Shown: positions 51,255 to 60,697, counted from the stretch's first letter. The stretch is DNA of 64,000 bases from SVTX01 sp045538195 (GCA_045538195.1 JAZSRA010000055.1:1-64000); one strand, 5' to 3'. Notes: a model not told the origin generated them from the sequence alone. Made by a program: numbers and translations.

Positions 51255-53027
51255 ATGAACTCTGACGTCATCAAAACCGAGGAAACAAGACAGCATGGTA
51301 ATGAACGGAAAAAGACGTTCCCTCAAAAGCTTTTGCCCGCGATACTTTTATCCTTGGCGGCGCCCTTTACCGTCTGCATTTTCGGACCCTTTGATATATA
51401 TAGCGGAAATTTGCAGGAATTTTTGTTTTCTCTTGGCGATTTTTTGCCCTATACGTTGCCATTTGCCCTTGTAGCGGCGGCGGTGATCTTCCTGTCCTTG
51501 ATCTTTTTGAGAGGCATAGCCTTTGATATAGGCTGCGCCACCGTCACATGGATCTCTCTGATGCTTTTCGTCCAGAGAAATTATCTCAACCCCCTTTTAG
51601 GAGGGTCTTTCCTTGAAGGAGACGGAAACAACACTCTCACCCTCGGCGAAGGAGCAATAGTCCTCAATACGGTAATATGGTTAGCCGTGGGAGCGGGTTT
51701 GATCGTGGGCGCGATATTTCTTCGCAAAAAGAGCGGGGAGATCGTGAGTACTGTGGTGACTATCGCCATGATCGCCCTTATCGGTATGCAGGCGGTGACG
51801 TTTGGAATAACCTCGCTCACGTCGGACGTGTTCGTTCCCGTGCTTGACAGACAGGAAGGGCAGAAGATACTGACCTACGATAATATAGACAAGCTCTCGT
51901 ACGGCAACAATATAGTCTTTTTCCTCGTAGACCGCTTTGACGCGAATTATTACGAGGATATGGTCAAAAAGGATCCTGACTTTTTCTCGGCGCTTGACGG
52001 ATTTACTCACTTTTCGGATTACACCAGCCTTTACGCCCGTACCTATCCTGCCGTCGCGTCGATACTGACGGGCAAGGACCACGATTATTTCGGGGGTTCA
52101 ACATCTGCCGCGTTTGAGCGTTTTTACGGTGACGGCGGCGGAATGCTGGGCGTCCTCAAGGAAAACGGATACAGTATAAATCTCTATACCGAAAAGAAAT
52201 ATGCGTATAACGACGCCTCGGTCATGGATGATTACGTAGACAATACCAAGGGCCTCGAAAGGTATTCGATAGACAACAATTTCACTCTTGCGAGGGATAT
52301 GGTTCTTTTGTCTCTTAGCCAATATCTTCCCGTTGCGGCGAGAGGATGGTCGAGCTATCTAAGCACGCCCACCTTTAACGATCACGCTCTGTACGAGTCG
52401 ACCGAAGACGAAATGTTTGCGGTCAACTCCAAGGCGACTGCCGATCTTTTGCAGCGTCTTGAGGAGAGCGGTATGCAGACTGTGGACGGAGAAGGACGCT
52501 TTACCTTTATCCACCTTTACGGCTGCCACAACATGTCAAAGACCTCAACGCAGAATATCGAGCATACCTTTAATCTTATCTATTATTATATCGATCAGAT
52601 GAAGGCGCTGGGCGTATACGAGGACGCAACGATAATCATAACGGGCGACCATGCGGCGGCGATTGACGACTACAAGGTGCTGGGCGACGCCAGTGAGCAG
52701 GACGACGGAACGAGAGTTACCGCTATGCTCTTTAAGCGGAGCGGAGACGGCGGCACGCCGCTTGCCTCCTCGGCGTCACAGATCTCGCAGGACGAGCTTT
52801 GGGCAACTATATGGGAGTCCGAAGGTTTGACAGAAGAAAAGCGCGGAGAGAGCTTTTTTGACATCCCTGAGGGCATCGACAGAGAAAGACGCTATATCTT
52901 TGAGGTATACAGAAGCTCAAAGAAAAACGGACTTAAATATAACCGTCTTTACGAATACAAGATTATCGGCAACGCCAACGACGGCGACAGCTGGAGTGTC
53001 GTTCATGAGACGGATATTATCCATTAA
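51255..53027 (+). CDS. LtaS/EptA-like membrane sulfatase-fold transferase, paralog 1
   Basis: The ATG at 51255 behind GGGAGGTACGC gives 590 residues. About five membrane helices (residues 25-190) are followed by an extracytoplasmic alkaline-phosphatase-fold domain. Metal-site motifs are FFLVDRFD (about 226), the candidate nucleophile Thr in LYARTYPA (about 264) and IIITGDHAA (about 463). This is the architecture of lipoteichoic acid synthase and phosphoethanolamine/phosphoglycerol transferases, which move head groups from lipids to envelope polymers. It is followed 50 bp later by a paralog and then by a YidC-glycerophosphotransferase fusion, which supports an envelope-polymer role. Exact donor and acceptor are unknown. 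Confidence 0.85.
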   Translation: MNSDVIKTEETRQHGNERKKTFPQKLLPAILLSLAAPFTVCIFGPFDIYSGNLQEFLFSLGDFLPYTLPFALVAAAVIFLSLIFLRGIAFDIGCATVTWISLMLFVQRNYLNPLLGGSFLEGDGNNTLTLGEGAIVLNTVIWLAVGAGLIVGAIFLRKKSGEIVSTVVTIAMIALIGMQAVTFGITSLTSDVFVPVLDRQEGQKILTYDNIDKLSYGNNIVFFLVDRFDANYYEDMVKKDPDFFSALDGFTHFSDYTSLYARTYPAVASILTGKDHDYFGGSTSAAFERFYGDGGGMLGVLKENGYSINLYTEKKYAYNDASVMDDYVDNTKGLERYSIDNNFTLARDMVLLSLSQYLPVAARGWSSYLSTPTFNDHALYESTEDEMFAVNSKATADLLQRLEESGMQTVDGEGRFTFIHLYGCHNMSKTSTQNIEHTFNLIYYYIDQMKALGVYEDATIIITGDHAAAIDDYKVLGDASEQDDGTRVTAMLFKRSGDGGTPLASSASQISQDELWATIWESEGLTEEKRGESFFDIPEGIDRERRYIFEVYRSSKKNGLKYNRLYEYKIIGNANDGDSWSVVHETDIIH

Positions 53028-53077
53028 CCTAACAGCGAGGATATATCGGTTGATATTTCGGAGGAATTACAAAAAGA

Positions 53078-55018
53078 ATGTATTCAAGCACAAATAACGG
53101 GTCTTGTGAAAGCCGCGGGAAAAGCAAGACGGAGAGGATAGCTTTAAAACAAAAGCTTCTGCCCGCGGTGCTTTTGTCATTGGCTATGCCGCTGACAGTC
53201 TGTGTTTTCGGCCCGTTCGATATTTATTACGGGAATATGGATGAATTCCGATATTCTCTTACCGACTTTTTGCCGCTCTGCGCTCTTGGGGCGTTCATCA
53301 TAGCGGCGGTCATCTTTACCGTCCTTATGCTTCTTCGCGGCAGGGCTTACCGTATAACAAGCGGAGTTATTTTCGCGGTTTCTATTCTGCTTTTTGCACA
53401 GAGAAGCTTTATGAATATGGGCGTTGACGCTCTTGTGGGCGACGGAGTGGGAACTCACGGAGTCGAGCTTGTGCCGTTGATATTCAACACTCTTATATGG
53501 GCGGCGATTATCGGCGGAGCGGTGGTTGCGGTCGTGTTGCTTTCCAAAAAGCATACAGAGCTTATAGAGACCGTGACCGTAATAGCCATGATAACCCTGA
53601 TAGGCATGCAGGGCGTCAGTATGCTGGTGTTTTCGCTTACAAGCGACGTCTGGACACGTGTTGACGAGCGCAAGCAGCTCAGCAACGCCGAGGCGGGAAA
53701 GACCGACGTCCTGACTTTTGACGGCTTTGCGGAGCTTTCGAGCGAGAAGAACGTGGTGGTGTTTATCGTTGACAGATTTGACGCGGCGTACTACGATAAG
53801 ATGCTTGAGAGCGATCCCGAGTTTTTTAAGGAGCTTGACGGCTTCACCTATTTTAACGATTATACCAGCCTTTATTGCCGCACCTATCCTGCCGTGACGT
53901 CTATGCTGACAGGAATAGACAACGATTTTTCAACCAGCAGGACCGAGTATTTCGACAAGGTGTACTCTGACGGCGGACACCTGAGGACGCTTAAGGAGCA
54001 TGGCTACGACATAAACCTTTACACCAAGGAATACTACGCGTACGAAAACGCCTCGATTATGGGCGAGTACGTAGATAACGTGACCTCGGTCTCGGGCTAT
54101 TACGTCAAGGAGCCGTTTCTTCTGTCCTTTGACATGATAAGACTGTCCTTTTCGAGCTACCTGCCCTTTATTGCCAAGGGGTCTATGGGATATATGAGTA
54201 CGCCCGATTTTAACGCCCATACCGTTTACGAGCTGGAGGGCAAGGACGGCGAGAAGGATATAATTCCTTATGACTCGGATCTTAAAACGGTTTCCGGTCA
54301 GGTTGAAAATTCAAAATTTTCTGCCGTGGAGCAAAGAGGTAAGTTCACCTTTATACATCTTGACGGGTGCCATACGCCGATCTCCTACGACGAAAACTGG
54401 GAGCCAGCCATAAGCTACGATTCCGACGTGGCGATTAAACTGAATTTTACCATCATATATAAATATATTGAAGAAATGAAGCAGCTCGGTGTTTACGAGG
54501 ACGCTACGATCGTGATCACGGGAGACCACCCCTACGCGGTAGACGATTACAGTCTTATCGGCGAGGGTGACGGCGACAGAGAGGATGAGGAGTCCACCGA
54601 AGTCGAAACCGAAGCTGAGACCGATCAGGGCGGCGACGGAGACCGTGAGCCGAGCGGCGACGGAGAGAACGGAAACGAAAAGGACCGCGGAATCAGAGTT
54701 ACGGCGATGTTCTTCAAAAAGAGCGGAGACGCGGGGCAAGAGATACGCACATCCACGGCACAGATCTCACAGGACGAGCTTTGGAACACCATATTTGACT
54801 CAGAGGGACTTCTTGATGCCAAGAACGGGCTTTCGTTCTTTGATATTCCCGAGGGAGAGGACAGAGAGCGAAGATATCTGCTTCAGATCACCGCCAATGC
54901 CCTTGTAAATCAGCTTGACGAGGATCAGATAGTGGAATATAAGATTACAGGCACCGCTCTTGATCCCGAAAACTGGGAAATAGTAAAGAGAACCGACGTC
55001 GGCGATCTTTATAAATAA
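53078..55018 (+). CDS. LtaS/EptA-like membrane sulfatase-fold transferase, paralog 2
   Basis: A 646-residue paralog of the preceding product, with the same five-helix N-terminus (LLPAVLLSLAMPLTVCVFGPFDIYY pattern shared almost residue for residue), VFIVDRFDAAYYD, nucleophile region LYCRTYPAVTSMLTG and VITGDHPYA. It differs by an acidic D/E/G-rich insertion of about 45 residues near 510-555 and has Asp-rich loops. Ribosome-site spacing (GGAGG then 13 bases) is a little long. The duplication suggests division of labour, such as primer synthesis and polymerization in LTA systems; that is inference. Confidence 0.85.
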   Translation: MYSSTNNGSCESRGKSKTERIALKQKLLPAVLLSLAMPLTVCVFGPFDIYYGNMDEFRYSLTDFLPLCALGAFIIAAVIFTVLMLLRGRAYRITSGVIFAVSILLFAQRSFMNMGVDALVGDGVGTHGVELVPLIFNTLIWAAIIGGAVVAVVLLSKKHTELIETVTVIAMITLIGMQGVSMLVFSLTSDVWTRVDERKQLSNAEAGKTDVLTFDGFAELSSEKNVVVFIVDRFDAAYYDKMLESDPEFFKELDGFTYFNDYTSLYCRTYPAVTSMLTGIDNDFSTSRTEYFDKVYSDGGHLRTLKEHGYDINLYTKEYYAYENASIMGEYVDNVTSVSGYYVKEPFLLSFDMIRLSFSSYLPFIAKGSMGYMSTPDFNAHTVYELEGKDGEKDIIPYDSDLKTVSGQVENSKFSAVEQRGKFTFIHLDGCHTPISYDENWEPAISYDSDVAIKLNFTIIYKYIEEMKQLGVYEDATIVITGDHPYAVDDYSLIGEGDGDREDEESTEVETEAETDQGGDGDREPSGDGENGNEKDRGIRVTAMFFKKSGDAGQEIRTSTAQISQDELWNTIFDSEGLLDAKNGLSFFDIPEGEDRERRYLLQITANALVNQLDEDQIVEYKITGTALDPENWEIVKRTDVGDLYK

Positions 55019-55031
55019 ATAGGAGAGAAAA

Positions 55032-57128
55032 ATGGATCAGATCTTGTATTATATATGTATTCCTCTCGGAATGCTTATGAAATGGCTCTGGCAGACGGTG
55101 GGTGACTACGGATTTGCTATAATCCTGTTCACCCTTGCCACAAAGCTTGTGTTGCTTCCCGTATCGGTATGGATACACAAAAACTCTATACAGATGGTAA
55201 AGATACAACCCGAGATCAACATGATAAAAGTCAAGCACTACGGAGACAGTGACACTATTGCCGACGAGCAGGCAAGGCTTTTCAAGCAGGCAAAGTATCA
55301 CCCTATGCTCTCGCTCGTTCCGCTTGCTTTGCAGATAATTTTGCTGCTTGGCGTGGTGTTTATCATCAATCACCCACTCAGCTACTTGTTCTCGGTCAGT
55401 GACGGAAACGTGTTGGCTCTCGCGGCACATCTCGGACTCAACACCGAGGATTCGGCGTTTCAGCTTGGGATCGTCGAGGCGATAAAGAACGGAACGCTTA
55501 CCGCGTCAGCATCTGTTGCGGGAGTTGACGGTGCCACTCTTGCGGGAATAGTTGAAAGCGTGCAGGCGTTTGATCTTTCCTTCTTTGGCATCGACCTCTC
55601 GGTAATTCCTACGGCGACTTGGGGCTGGTATACTCTCGTTCCCGTGGCGGCGGGACTTTCATCCTTCGTTCTTTGCTTTACGCAGAATATTTCCAACGTG
55701 CTTCAGAGCGAGCAGAGCAATTTTAACAAATACGGCGTAATGGCTTTTTCTATCTCGCTTTCGGTAGTACTCGGTTGCATCGTTCCCACGGGTACGGCAT
55801 TCTACTGGATACTCGGAAACCTTTTCTCGGTGGCGCAGATGTATATTCTTAATGCCATCATAAATCCCAAAAGATACGTCGACTACGAGGCGCTTGAACG
55901 TAGCCGCGAGGAGCTGAAAAAGATAGAGGCTCTTGAACCTGCCAAGAAAAAGGACGCCGATTGGAAGGAAAACCGCAAGAGAGAGCGTCAGGATTATAAG
56001 AAATTTTTCAAAATAGTCAACAAGCACCTTGTTATCTACTCGGAAAAGAGCGGATTTTACAAGTACTATAAGAGCCTTATCGAAGAGCTGACCTCTCGCT
56101 CAAATATCACAGTCCACTACGTTACAAATGACCCCAAGGACGTAATTTTTGAGGTGGCAAAGACCAATCCACAGATAAAGCCCTACTATATCGGACTTAA
56201 AAAGACGATTCCGCTTATGATGAAAATGGAAGCCGATATGGTTGTCATGACCACACCCGATCTTGACAAGTATTATCTCAAAAAGTCGATAATGAAAAAG
56301 GACATCGAGTACGTCTACGTTCCTCACGCGCTTATGAGTATGCACATGGGAATGAAGGAGGGGTCTCTTGATGCCTTTGATACCGTGTTCTGTGCGGGAG
56401 AGCATATAAAGAGGGAAGTGGCGGCGACGGTCAAGTGTTACGGTCTGAAAGAAAAGACCCTCGTTGAGTTCGGTTATCCTCTCGCTGATGATCTTATCGC
56501 CATAGGCGAGAGCGAGAGAGCGACGCACAAGAAGGACGGCAGACGCGAGATCCTTATCGCTCCCACCTGGAACGAGGACAATATTCTCGACTCCTGCATC
56601 GACGAAATGCTTGAAAAGCTGCTCTCGGACGAGTATCATATCACCGTGCGTCCTCACCCCGAGTACGTAAAGAGATACGGACCTCGTATGCAGGCGATCG
56701 TTGATAAATGGCAGGACAAAGTGGGCGACGGTCTTACCTTCGAGCTTGATTTTTCGGGCAATTCCTCGATCTATTCCTCCGACCTTATGATAACCGACTG
56801 GTCGGGTATATCCTTTGAATACAGCTTTGCTACAAAGCGTCCCGTACTGTTCGTCAATACCAAAATGAAGGTTCTGAATCCCAACTGGGAGAAGATCGGC
56901 TGCGAGCCTATCGAGATCACTCTCCGCGACGAGATCGGTATTTCTATTGAAAAGAGCGACGTTGGGGACGTTGACAAGTACGTCTCCGATATGCTCGGCC
57001 GCTCGGGCGAGTTTGAGGAGAAAATAGACGCGGCTCTCCACAAGGCGGTCTACAATGTAGGCTCGGGAGCAAAGGTCGGCGCAAAGTATATCCTTGGTAG
57101 CATCGCTGCCAGAAAAAAGAAAAGCTGA
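55032..57128 (+). CDS. Fusion of YidC/Oxa1 insertase and CDP-glycerol glycerophosphotransferase-like domain
   Basis: A 698-residue single frame. Residues 1-290 match YidC/Oxa1: a first helix leading to FAIILFTLATKLVLLPVSVW, a cytoplasmic loop KIQPEINMIK..DEQARLFKQ, then PMLSLVPLALQIILLLG and VPTGTAFYWILGNLFSVAQM. A charged linker (290-325) follows. Residues 330-698 match the TagB/TagF-like family: VYVPHALMSM, IAPTWNED, VRPHPEY and DLMITDWSGISFEYSF. No stop or frameshift separates the halves. The groove Arg of YidC appears as Lys (TKLVLLPV). It would join membrane-protein or lipid handling to teichoic-acid-like polymerization; the link is inferred. The start follows AGGAGAGAAAA. Confidence 0.9.
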   Translation: MDQILYYICIPLGMLMKWLWQTVGDYGFAIILFTLATKLVLLPVSVWIHKNSIQMVKIQPEINMIKVKHYGDSDTIADEQARLFKQAKYHPMLSLVPLALQIILLLGVVFIINHPLSYLFSVSDGNVLALAAHLGLNTEDSAFQLGIVEAIKNGTLTASASVAGVDGATLAGIVESVQAFDLSFFGIDLSVIPTATWGWYTLVPVAAGLSSFVLCFTQNISNVLQSEQSNFNKYGVMAFSISLSVVLGCIVPTGTAFYWILGNLFSVAQMYILNAIINPKRYVDYEALERSREELKKIEALEPAKKKDADWKENRKRERQDYKKFFKIVNKHLVIYSEKSGFYKYYKSLIEELTSRSNITVHYVTNDPKDVIFEVAKTNPQIKPYYIGLKKTIPLMMKMEADMVVMTTPDLDKYYLKKSIMKKDIEYVYVPHALMSMHMGMKEGSLDAFDTVFCAGEHIKREVAATVKCYGLKEKTLVEFGYPLADDLIAIGESERATHKKDGRREILIAPTWNEDNILDSCIDEMLEKLLSDEYHITVRPHPEYVKRYGPRMQAIVDKWQDKVGDGLTFELDFSGNSSIYSSDLMITDWSGISFEYSFATKRPVLFVNTKMKVLNPNWEKIGCEPIEITLRDEIGISIEKSDVGDVDKYVSDMLGRSGEFEEKIDAALHKAVYNVGSGAKVGAKYILGSIAARKKKS

Positions 57129-57170
57129 AAAAAGCTTTAAATCGAAGAAAGATCTGACGAAAACAAAGAG

Positions 57171-57199
57171 TTGACAAAAACCGAAAGTTGTGATATAAT
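57171..57199 (+). promoter_or_regulatory. Promoter of the small membrane protein gene
   Basis: TTGACA (57171-57176), 17-bp spacer ending GTGA, TATAAT (57194-57199), about 55 bp before the ATG at 57254. It suggests the small gene is also expressed apart from the operon. Confidence 0.8.
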
Positions 57200-57253
57200 A
57201 TCCGATGATAAGAGCAAGGTCTCGCATATCGAGGCAAAAAGGAGGTTTTTGTT

Positions 57254-57538
57254 ATGTTTCTTTTTGAGATCGCACACGGATTATTTGAAATAAACTCGCT
57301 TTATATCGACCCCACCAGCGCAACGGTCCTGGCAACGTCCATAAGCGGTATAGTTATCGCGGTGGGCGCGACCGCAGTCGTTCTTTGGAGAAAAGCCAAG
57401 AAGAAAGCTGCGGCGGTACTTAATATCGACGAAAACGCGAACAAAGAGGTCGAGGAGGATCTTGTTATAAACGAGGAAGCCGACGAGACGGCTGAAAACA
57501 TATCCGCAAGCGTAGGTACAAACGACACTGAAAAATAA
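57254..57538 (+). CDS. Small single-helix membrane protein, unknown function
   Basis: A 94-residue protein behind AAAGGAGG. One membrane helix (about residues 24-44, ATVLATSISGIVIAVGATAVVLW) is followed by KAKKKA and an acidic tail of about 40 residues rich in E, D and N. The likely topology is outside N-terminus with the acidic tail inside. I do not recognise the family. Its place just after the YidC-glycerophosphotransferase fusion suggests an accessory role in that locus, but it has its own promoter and a terminator. Confidence 0.65.
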   Translation: MFLFEIAHGLFEINSLYIDPTSATVLATSISGIVIAVGATAVVLWRKAKKKAAAVLNIDENANKEVEEDLVINEEADETAENISASVGTNDTEK

Positions 57539-57552
57539 GCATTTATAATAAA

Positions 57553-57592
57553 GATCACCGCCCGAGACTTTTGCGTCCGAGCGGTGATTTTT
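57553..57592 (+). terminator. Terminator after the small membrane protein gene
   Basis: GATCACCGC pairs with GCGGTGATT, with an inner partial pairing of CCGA/TCCGA around the loop, followed by TTTTC. Confidence 0.8.
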
Positions 57593-57691
57593 CGTGATAA
57601 TACAAATTTAACAAAAAAGCTTTCATGGAAAGAATATTTGTGTTGATTTATACAAAGTTGACATTTTACTGCTTTAATTCACTAAAATGTC

Positions 57692-57720
57692 TTGACAGAT
57701 AAAGCGTTTTGTAATATAAT
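57692..57720 (+). promoter_or_regulatory. Consensus promoter of serC
   Basis: Perfect TTGACA (57692-57697) and TATAAT (57715-57720) hexamers with a 17-bp spacer, 36 bp before serC. Confidence 0.85.
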
Positions 57721-57755
57721 TATAATAATTTCTTTCATAAAAAGGAGATCGTATC

Positions 57756-58853
57756 ATGAATAGAGTTTACAACTTTTCAGCAGGCCCTTCCATGCTTCCT
57801 ATGCCCGTCCTTGAGCAAGCAGCAAATGAGCTGGTCTGCTACGGGACGTCCGGAATGTCGGTAATGGAGATGAGCCACCGTTCTCCCGACTATGAGGCGA
57901 TTATTCAGGCTGCGGAGGCAGATCTTCGCAAGATAATGAATATTCCCGACAACTACAAGGTTCTTTTCCTTCAGGGAGGTGCTTCCACACAGTTTGCGTC
58001 GGTTCCCATGAACCTTATAAATCTGAAGCCTGCCAAAAAGGCGCTTTATGCGGTCTCGGGACAGTTTTCAGGCAAGGCGTATAAGGAAGCACAGAAGATG
58101 GGCTATGACGTCAAGTGCATCGCTACCACAAAGGACGATAATTTCGATCACGTTCCCGTAATTACCAAGGATATGGTGGATCAGGACGCGTCCTACCTTC
58201 ACATTTGCTTCAATAACACTATATACGGCACGAAATACTCCTATATCCCCGACACGGGCGACGTGCCGCTGGTCGCAGACCTTTCCTCTTGCATTATTTC
58301 CGAACCCGTTGACGTAACGAAATTCGGCGTTATCTACGCGGGAGCGCAAAAGAACATGGCGCCCGCAGGCGTGACCCTTGTTATCGTTCGCGAGGATCTT
58401 TTGGGCTTTGCGGATGAGACGATACCCACCATGCTCGATTGGAAGACCATGGCAGACAACGACTCTATGTATAACACTCCTCCTTGCTACGCTATCTATA
58501 TGGCAGGACTTGTCTATAAGTGGATAGAGCAGCTTGGCGGTCTTACCGTTATGCAGGAAATGAACGTAAAGAAGGCGGCTCTGCTTTACGACTATCTTGA
58601 TAGCCAGAGCTACTATATTGCCCCCGTCAAGAAGGAGTCCCGTTCGATTATGAATGTTACCTTCGTTACAGGAGACGCTGACCTTGATAAGAAGTTTGCC
58701 TCCGAAGCCGCAAAGGCAGGACTTAAGAATCTTAAGGGTCACAGAAGCGTGGGCGGTATGAGAGCGTCGATATATAACGCTATGCCTTACGAAGGCGTCG
58801 AAGCTCTCGTCGCGTTTATGAAGAAATTTGCAGAGGAAAACCCCAAAGCGTGA
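57756..58853 (+). CDS. serC: Phosphoserine aminotransferase
   Basis: PLP enzyme that transaminates 3-phosphohydroxypyruvate to phosphoserine, the second step of serine synthesis, and a related vitamin B6 step. The 365-residue length is standard. Motifs are VYNFSAGPSMLP at the start, GMSVMEMSHRSPDYE, FLQGGASTQFASVPMNL, the PLP-lysine region VIYAGAQKNMAPAGVTLVIVRED and GHRSVGGMRASIYNA near the end. The ATG follows AAAGGAGATCG. serA, encoding the preceding enzyme of the pathway, follows 400 bp later with a structured repeat between them. Confidence 0.97.
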   Translation: MNRVYNFSAGPSMLPMPVLEQAANELVCYGTSGMSVMEMSHRSPDYEAIIQAAEADLRKIMNIPDNYKVLFLQGGASTQFASVPMNLINLKPAKKALYAVSGQFSGKAYKEAQKMGYDVKCIATTKDDNFDHVPVITKDMVDQDASYLHICFNNTIYGTKYSYIPDTGDVPLVADLSSCIISEPVDVTKFGVIYAGAQKNMAPAGVTLVIVREDLLGFADETIPTMLDWKTMADNDSMYNTPPCYAIYMAGLVYKWIEQLGGLTVMQEMNVKKAALLYDYLDSQSYYIAPVKKESRSIMNVTFVTGDADLDKKFASEAAKAGLKNLKGHRSVGGMRASIYNAMPYEGVEALVAFMKKFAEENPKA

Positions 58854-58913
58854 GGGTGCGAGGATGCGGAGGAGGCGCGATTCCCGCTTTTTCGAGAAAA
58901 AGCTTGGCAAAAA

Positions 58914-59217
58914 GCTTTCCCGAATGGGGGTTCTAGCCGCCGTGAAGTGACGCTGAAATTTTGCATACAAAATTTCAGCCTGCTATCCGCTTTCGTGTTG
59001 CAACAGTTTAGAACCCAGCCGATATATTTCAACCTAGTTTTAAAGTAACTTTAAGTTAAAGTTAGATAATGTGTCTTAGGTTCAATACCTTACCAATACA
59101 AAAACGACAGTGAGGGATTTTTTTAACGAGCGTAGCGAAGTGAAAAATCCACCGACACCCTAAAAGGACCCCTATTCGGGAAAGTTCTTTTGCTTACTTT
59201 TCTTTCAAGAAAAGTAA
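58914..59217 (+). repeat. Structured intergenic repeat, copy 2 (between serC and serA)
   Basis: Second copy of the 3444-3752 element, same orientation. The outer arms read CTTTCCCGAAT and ATTCGGGAAAG, the inner palindrome is at 58952-58979, and the late hairpins are kept. Several differences from copy 1 are compensatory: a stem that is GGGTTCAATACCC in copy 1 is AGGTTCAATACCT here, and the outer stem changed on both sides. A further hairpin (GAGAAAAAGCTT/AAGC..) precedes it after the serC stop. It has no ORF. Confidence 0.8.
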
Positions 59218-59254
59218 GAATCTCGTCACATACACTAACTACCAAGGAGATATT

Positions 59255-60415
59255 ATGATAAAGAATATAAAACTGCTTAATAAAATAGCCAAGATAGGCA
59301 CGGATAAGCTTGACCGTACGCTTTTCAACGTAGGAGAGGACGTAGACGCCCCCTACGGCATTATGGTACGTTCGGCAAACATGCTGGACATGGAATTTAA
59401 CAGTGAATTGCGCGCTATCGCGAGAGCGGGCGCGGGCGTTAACAATATCCCGATCGACCGTTGCACAGAGCAGGGCGTTGTAGTTTTCAACACCCCCGGT
59501 GCTAACGCAAATGCGGTCAAGGAGCTTGTTATCGCGGGGCTTATGCTTGCGTCGAGAGACGTTGTCGGCGGCGTTGCTTGGGCAGGAACGCTCACCGAGG
59601 ACGTAGCGAAGCAGGTCGAGAAGGGCAAGAGCAAGTTTGCGGGCGTTGAGGTCGCAGGCAAAACTCTCGGTGTTATCGGACTTGGCGCGATAGGCGGCAT
59701 GGTAGCGAACACGGCGGTTCATCTTCGTATGGACGTTGTGGGATGCGACCCATATATGTCCATTGAGGCGGCTTGGAACCTCAACCACCACGTCACAAAG
59801 GCGGCAACCTACGACGATATATACGCGGTGTCCGATTACATCACACTCCACGTTCCGTCAACCCCTCAGACCAAGGGAATGATCAATAAAGAGACTATCG
59901 CCAAGATGAAGGACGGCGTAAGAATCCTCAATTTCTCCAGAGCCGATCTCGTCAACGCATCTGACCTCAAAGAAGCCCTTGAAAGCGGCAAGGTTGCGGC
60001 TTACGTAACCGATTTCCCCACCGAGGAAGTGCTTAACACAAAGGGAATCGTTGCCATCCCGCACCTCGGAGCATCTACCGAGGAGAGCGAGGACAACTGC
60101 GCGGTAATGGCGGCGCAGGAACTTGCCGACTATCTGGCGAACGGAAACATCCGCAACAGCGTGAATTTCCCCGCAATAAGTATGGCAAGAAGCGGCGACG
60201 CAAGAATCTGCGTGCTTCATAAAAATATCCCCGCGGTCATTTCGAGCATTACTACGATCTGCTCGGAGCAGGGACTTAACATCGAGAATATGACTAATAA
60301 ATCCCGCGGCGAGGTGGCATATACCATCATCGACCTGACGGGTAAGGCGGATGCCGCCTCTCTCGACAAGCTGAAAGCCATCGAGGGCATTATCAGAGTC
60401 AGAATCCTTCAATAA
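59255..60415 (+). CDS. serA: D-3-phosphoglycerate dehydrogenase
   Basis: NAD-dependent oxidation of 3-phosphoglycerate to 3-phosphohydroxypyruvate, first step of serine synthesis. The 386-residue protein has a Rossmann domain (LGVIGLGAIGGMVANTAVHLRMDVVGCDPY, about residues 146-175), the signature YITLHVPSTPQTKGMINKE and catalytic His in GIVAIPHLGASTEES. A C-terminal ACT-like domain (about 310-386, VLHKNIPAVISSITTICSEQGLNIENM) suggests feedback by serine. The start follows CCAAGGAGATATT. It is separated from serC by the structured repeat but is codirectional, and is probably cotranscribed. Confidence 0.95.
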   Translation: MIKNIKLLNKIAKIGTDKLDRTLFNVGEDVDAPYGIMVRSANMLDMEFNSELRAIARAGAGVNNIPIDRCTEQGVVVFNTPGANANAVKELVIAGLMLASRDVVGGVAWAGTLTEDVAKQVEKGKSKFAGVEVAGKTLGVIGLGAIGGMVANTAVHLRMDVVGCDPYMSIEAAWNLNHHVTKAATYDDIYAVSDYITLHVPSTPQTKGMINKETIAKMKDGVRILNFSRADLVNASDLKEALESGKVAAYVTDFPTEEVLNTKGIVAIPHLGASTEESEDNCAVMAAQELADYLANGNIRNSVNFPAISMARSGDARICVLHKNIPAVISSITTICSEQGLNIENMTNKSRGEVAYTIIDLTGKADAASLDKLKAIEGIIRVRILQ

Positions 60416-60439
60416 TATATATAACAGGCGTCCGCGCAA

Positions 60440-60669
60440 AAAAGGGGCTGCTTCATTTAGCGCAGAACAAAAGCCACTTTAAAAAAGCAAGGAAAAAATT
60501 TGGTTTAAAAATATAGCTTTTAACTTTTATATGTCGAAATCCGCCGATTTCTCGGCGGATTTCCCCATTTTATGTGGCTTTTTAGTCGCGTTTTGGCTCT
60601 CCGGCGTACCCCCGTACGCCTATGAGAACCAAACCACGCCTTCTGCATCTAAATGACTCAGCCCCTTTT
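60440..60669. repeat. 230-bp inverted-repeat element after serA (MITE-like or structured RNA)
   Basis: Terminal arms AAAAGGGGCTG...CATTTAG (60440-60460) and CTAAATG...CAGCCCCTTTT (60649-60669) are an imperfect ~26-bp inverted repeat. Inside are an AAAGCCAC/GTGGCTTT pairing, a hairpin TCCGCCGATTTCTCGGCGGA and a hairpin GGCGTACCCCCGTACGCC. There is no ORF and no clear target duplication. The terminal GGGGCTG is reminiscent of some insertion-sequence ends, so a MITE is one reading; a multibranched RNA is another. Confidence 0.6.
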
Positions 60670-60697
60670 CAATTCATCACAATTCGTCTTTCTTTCA

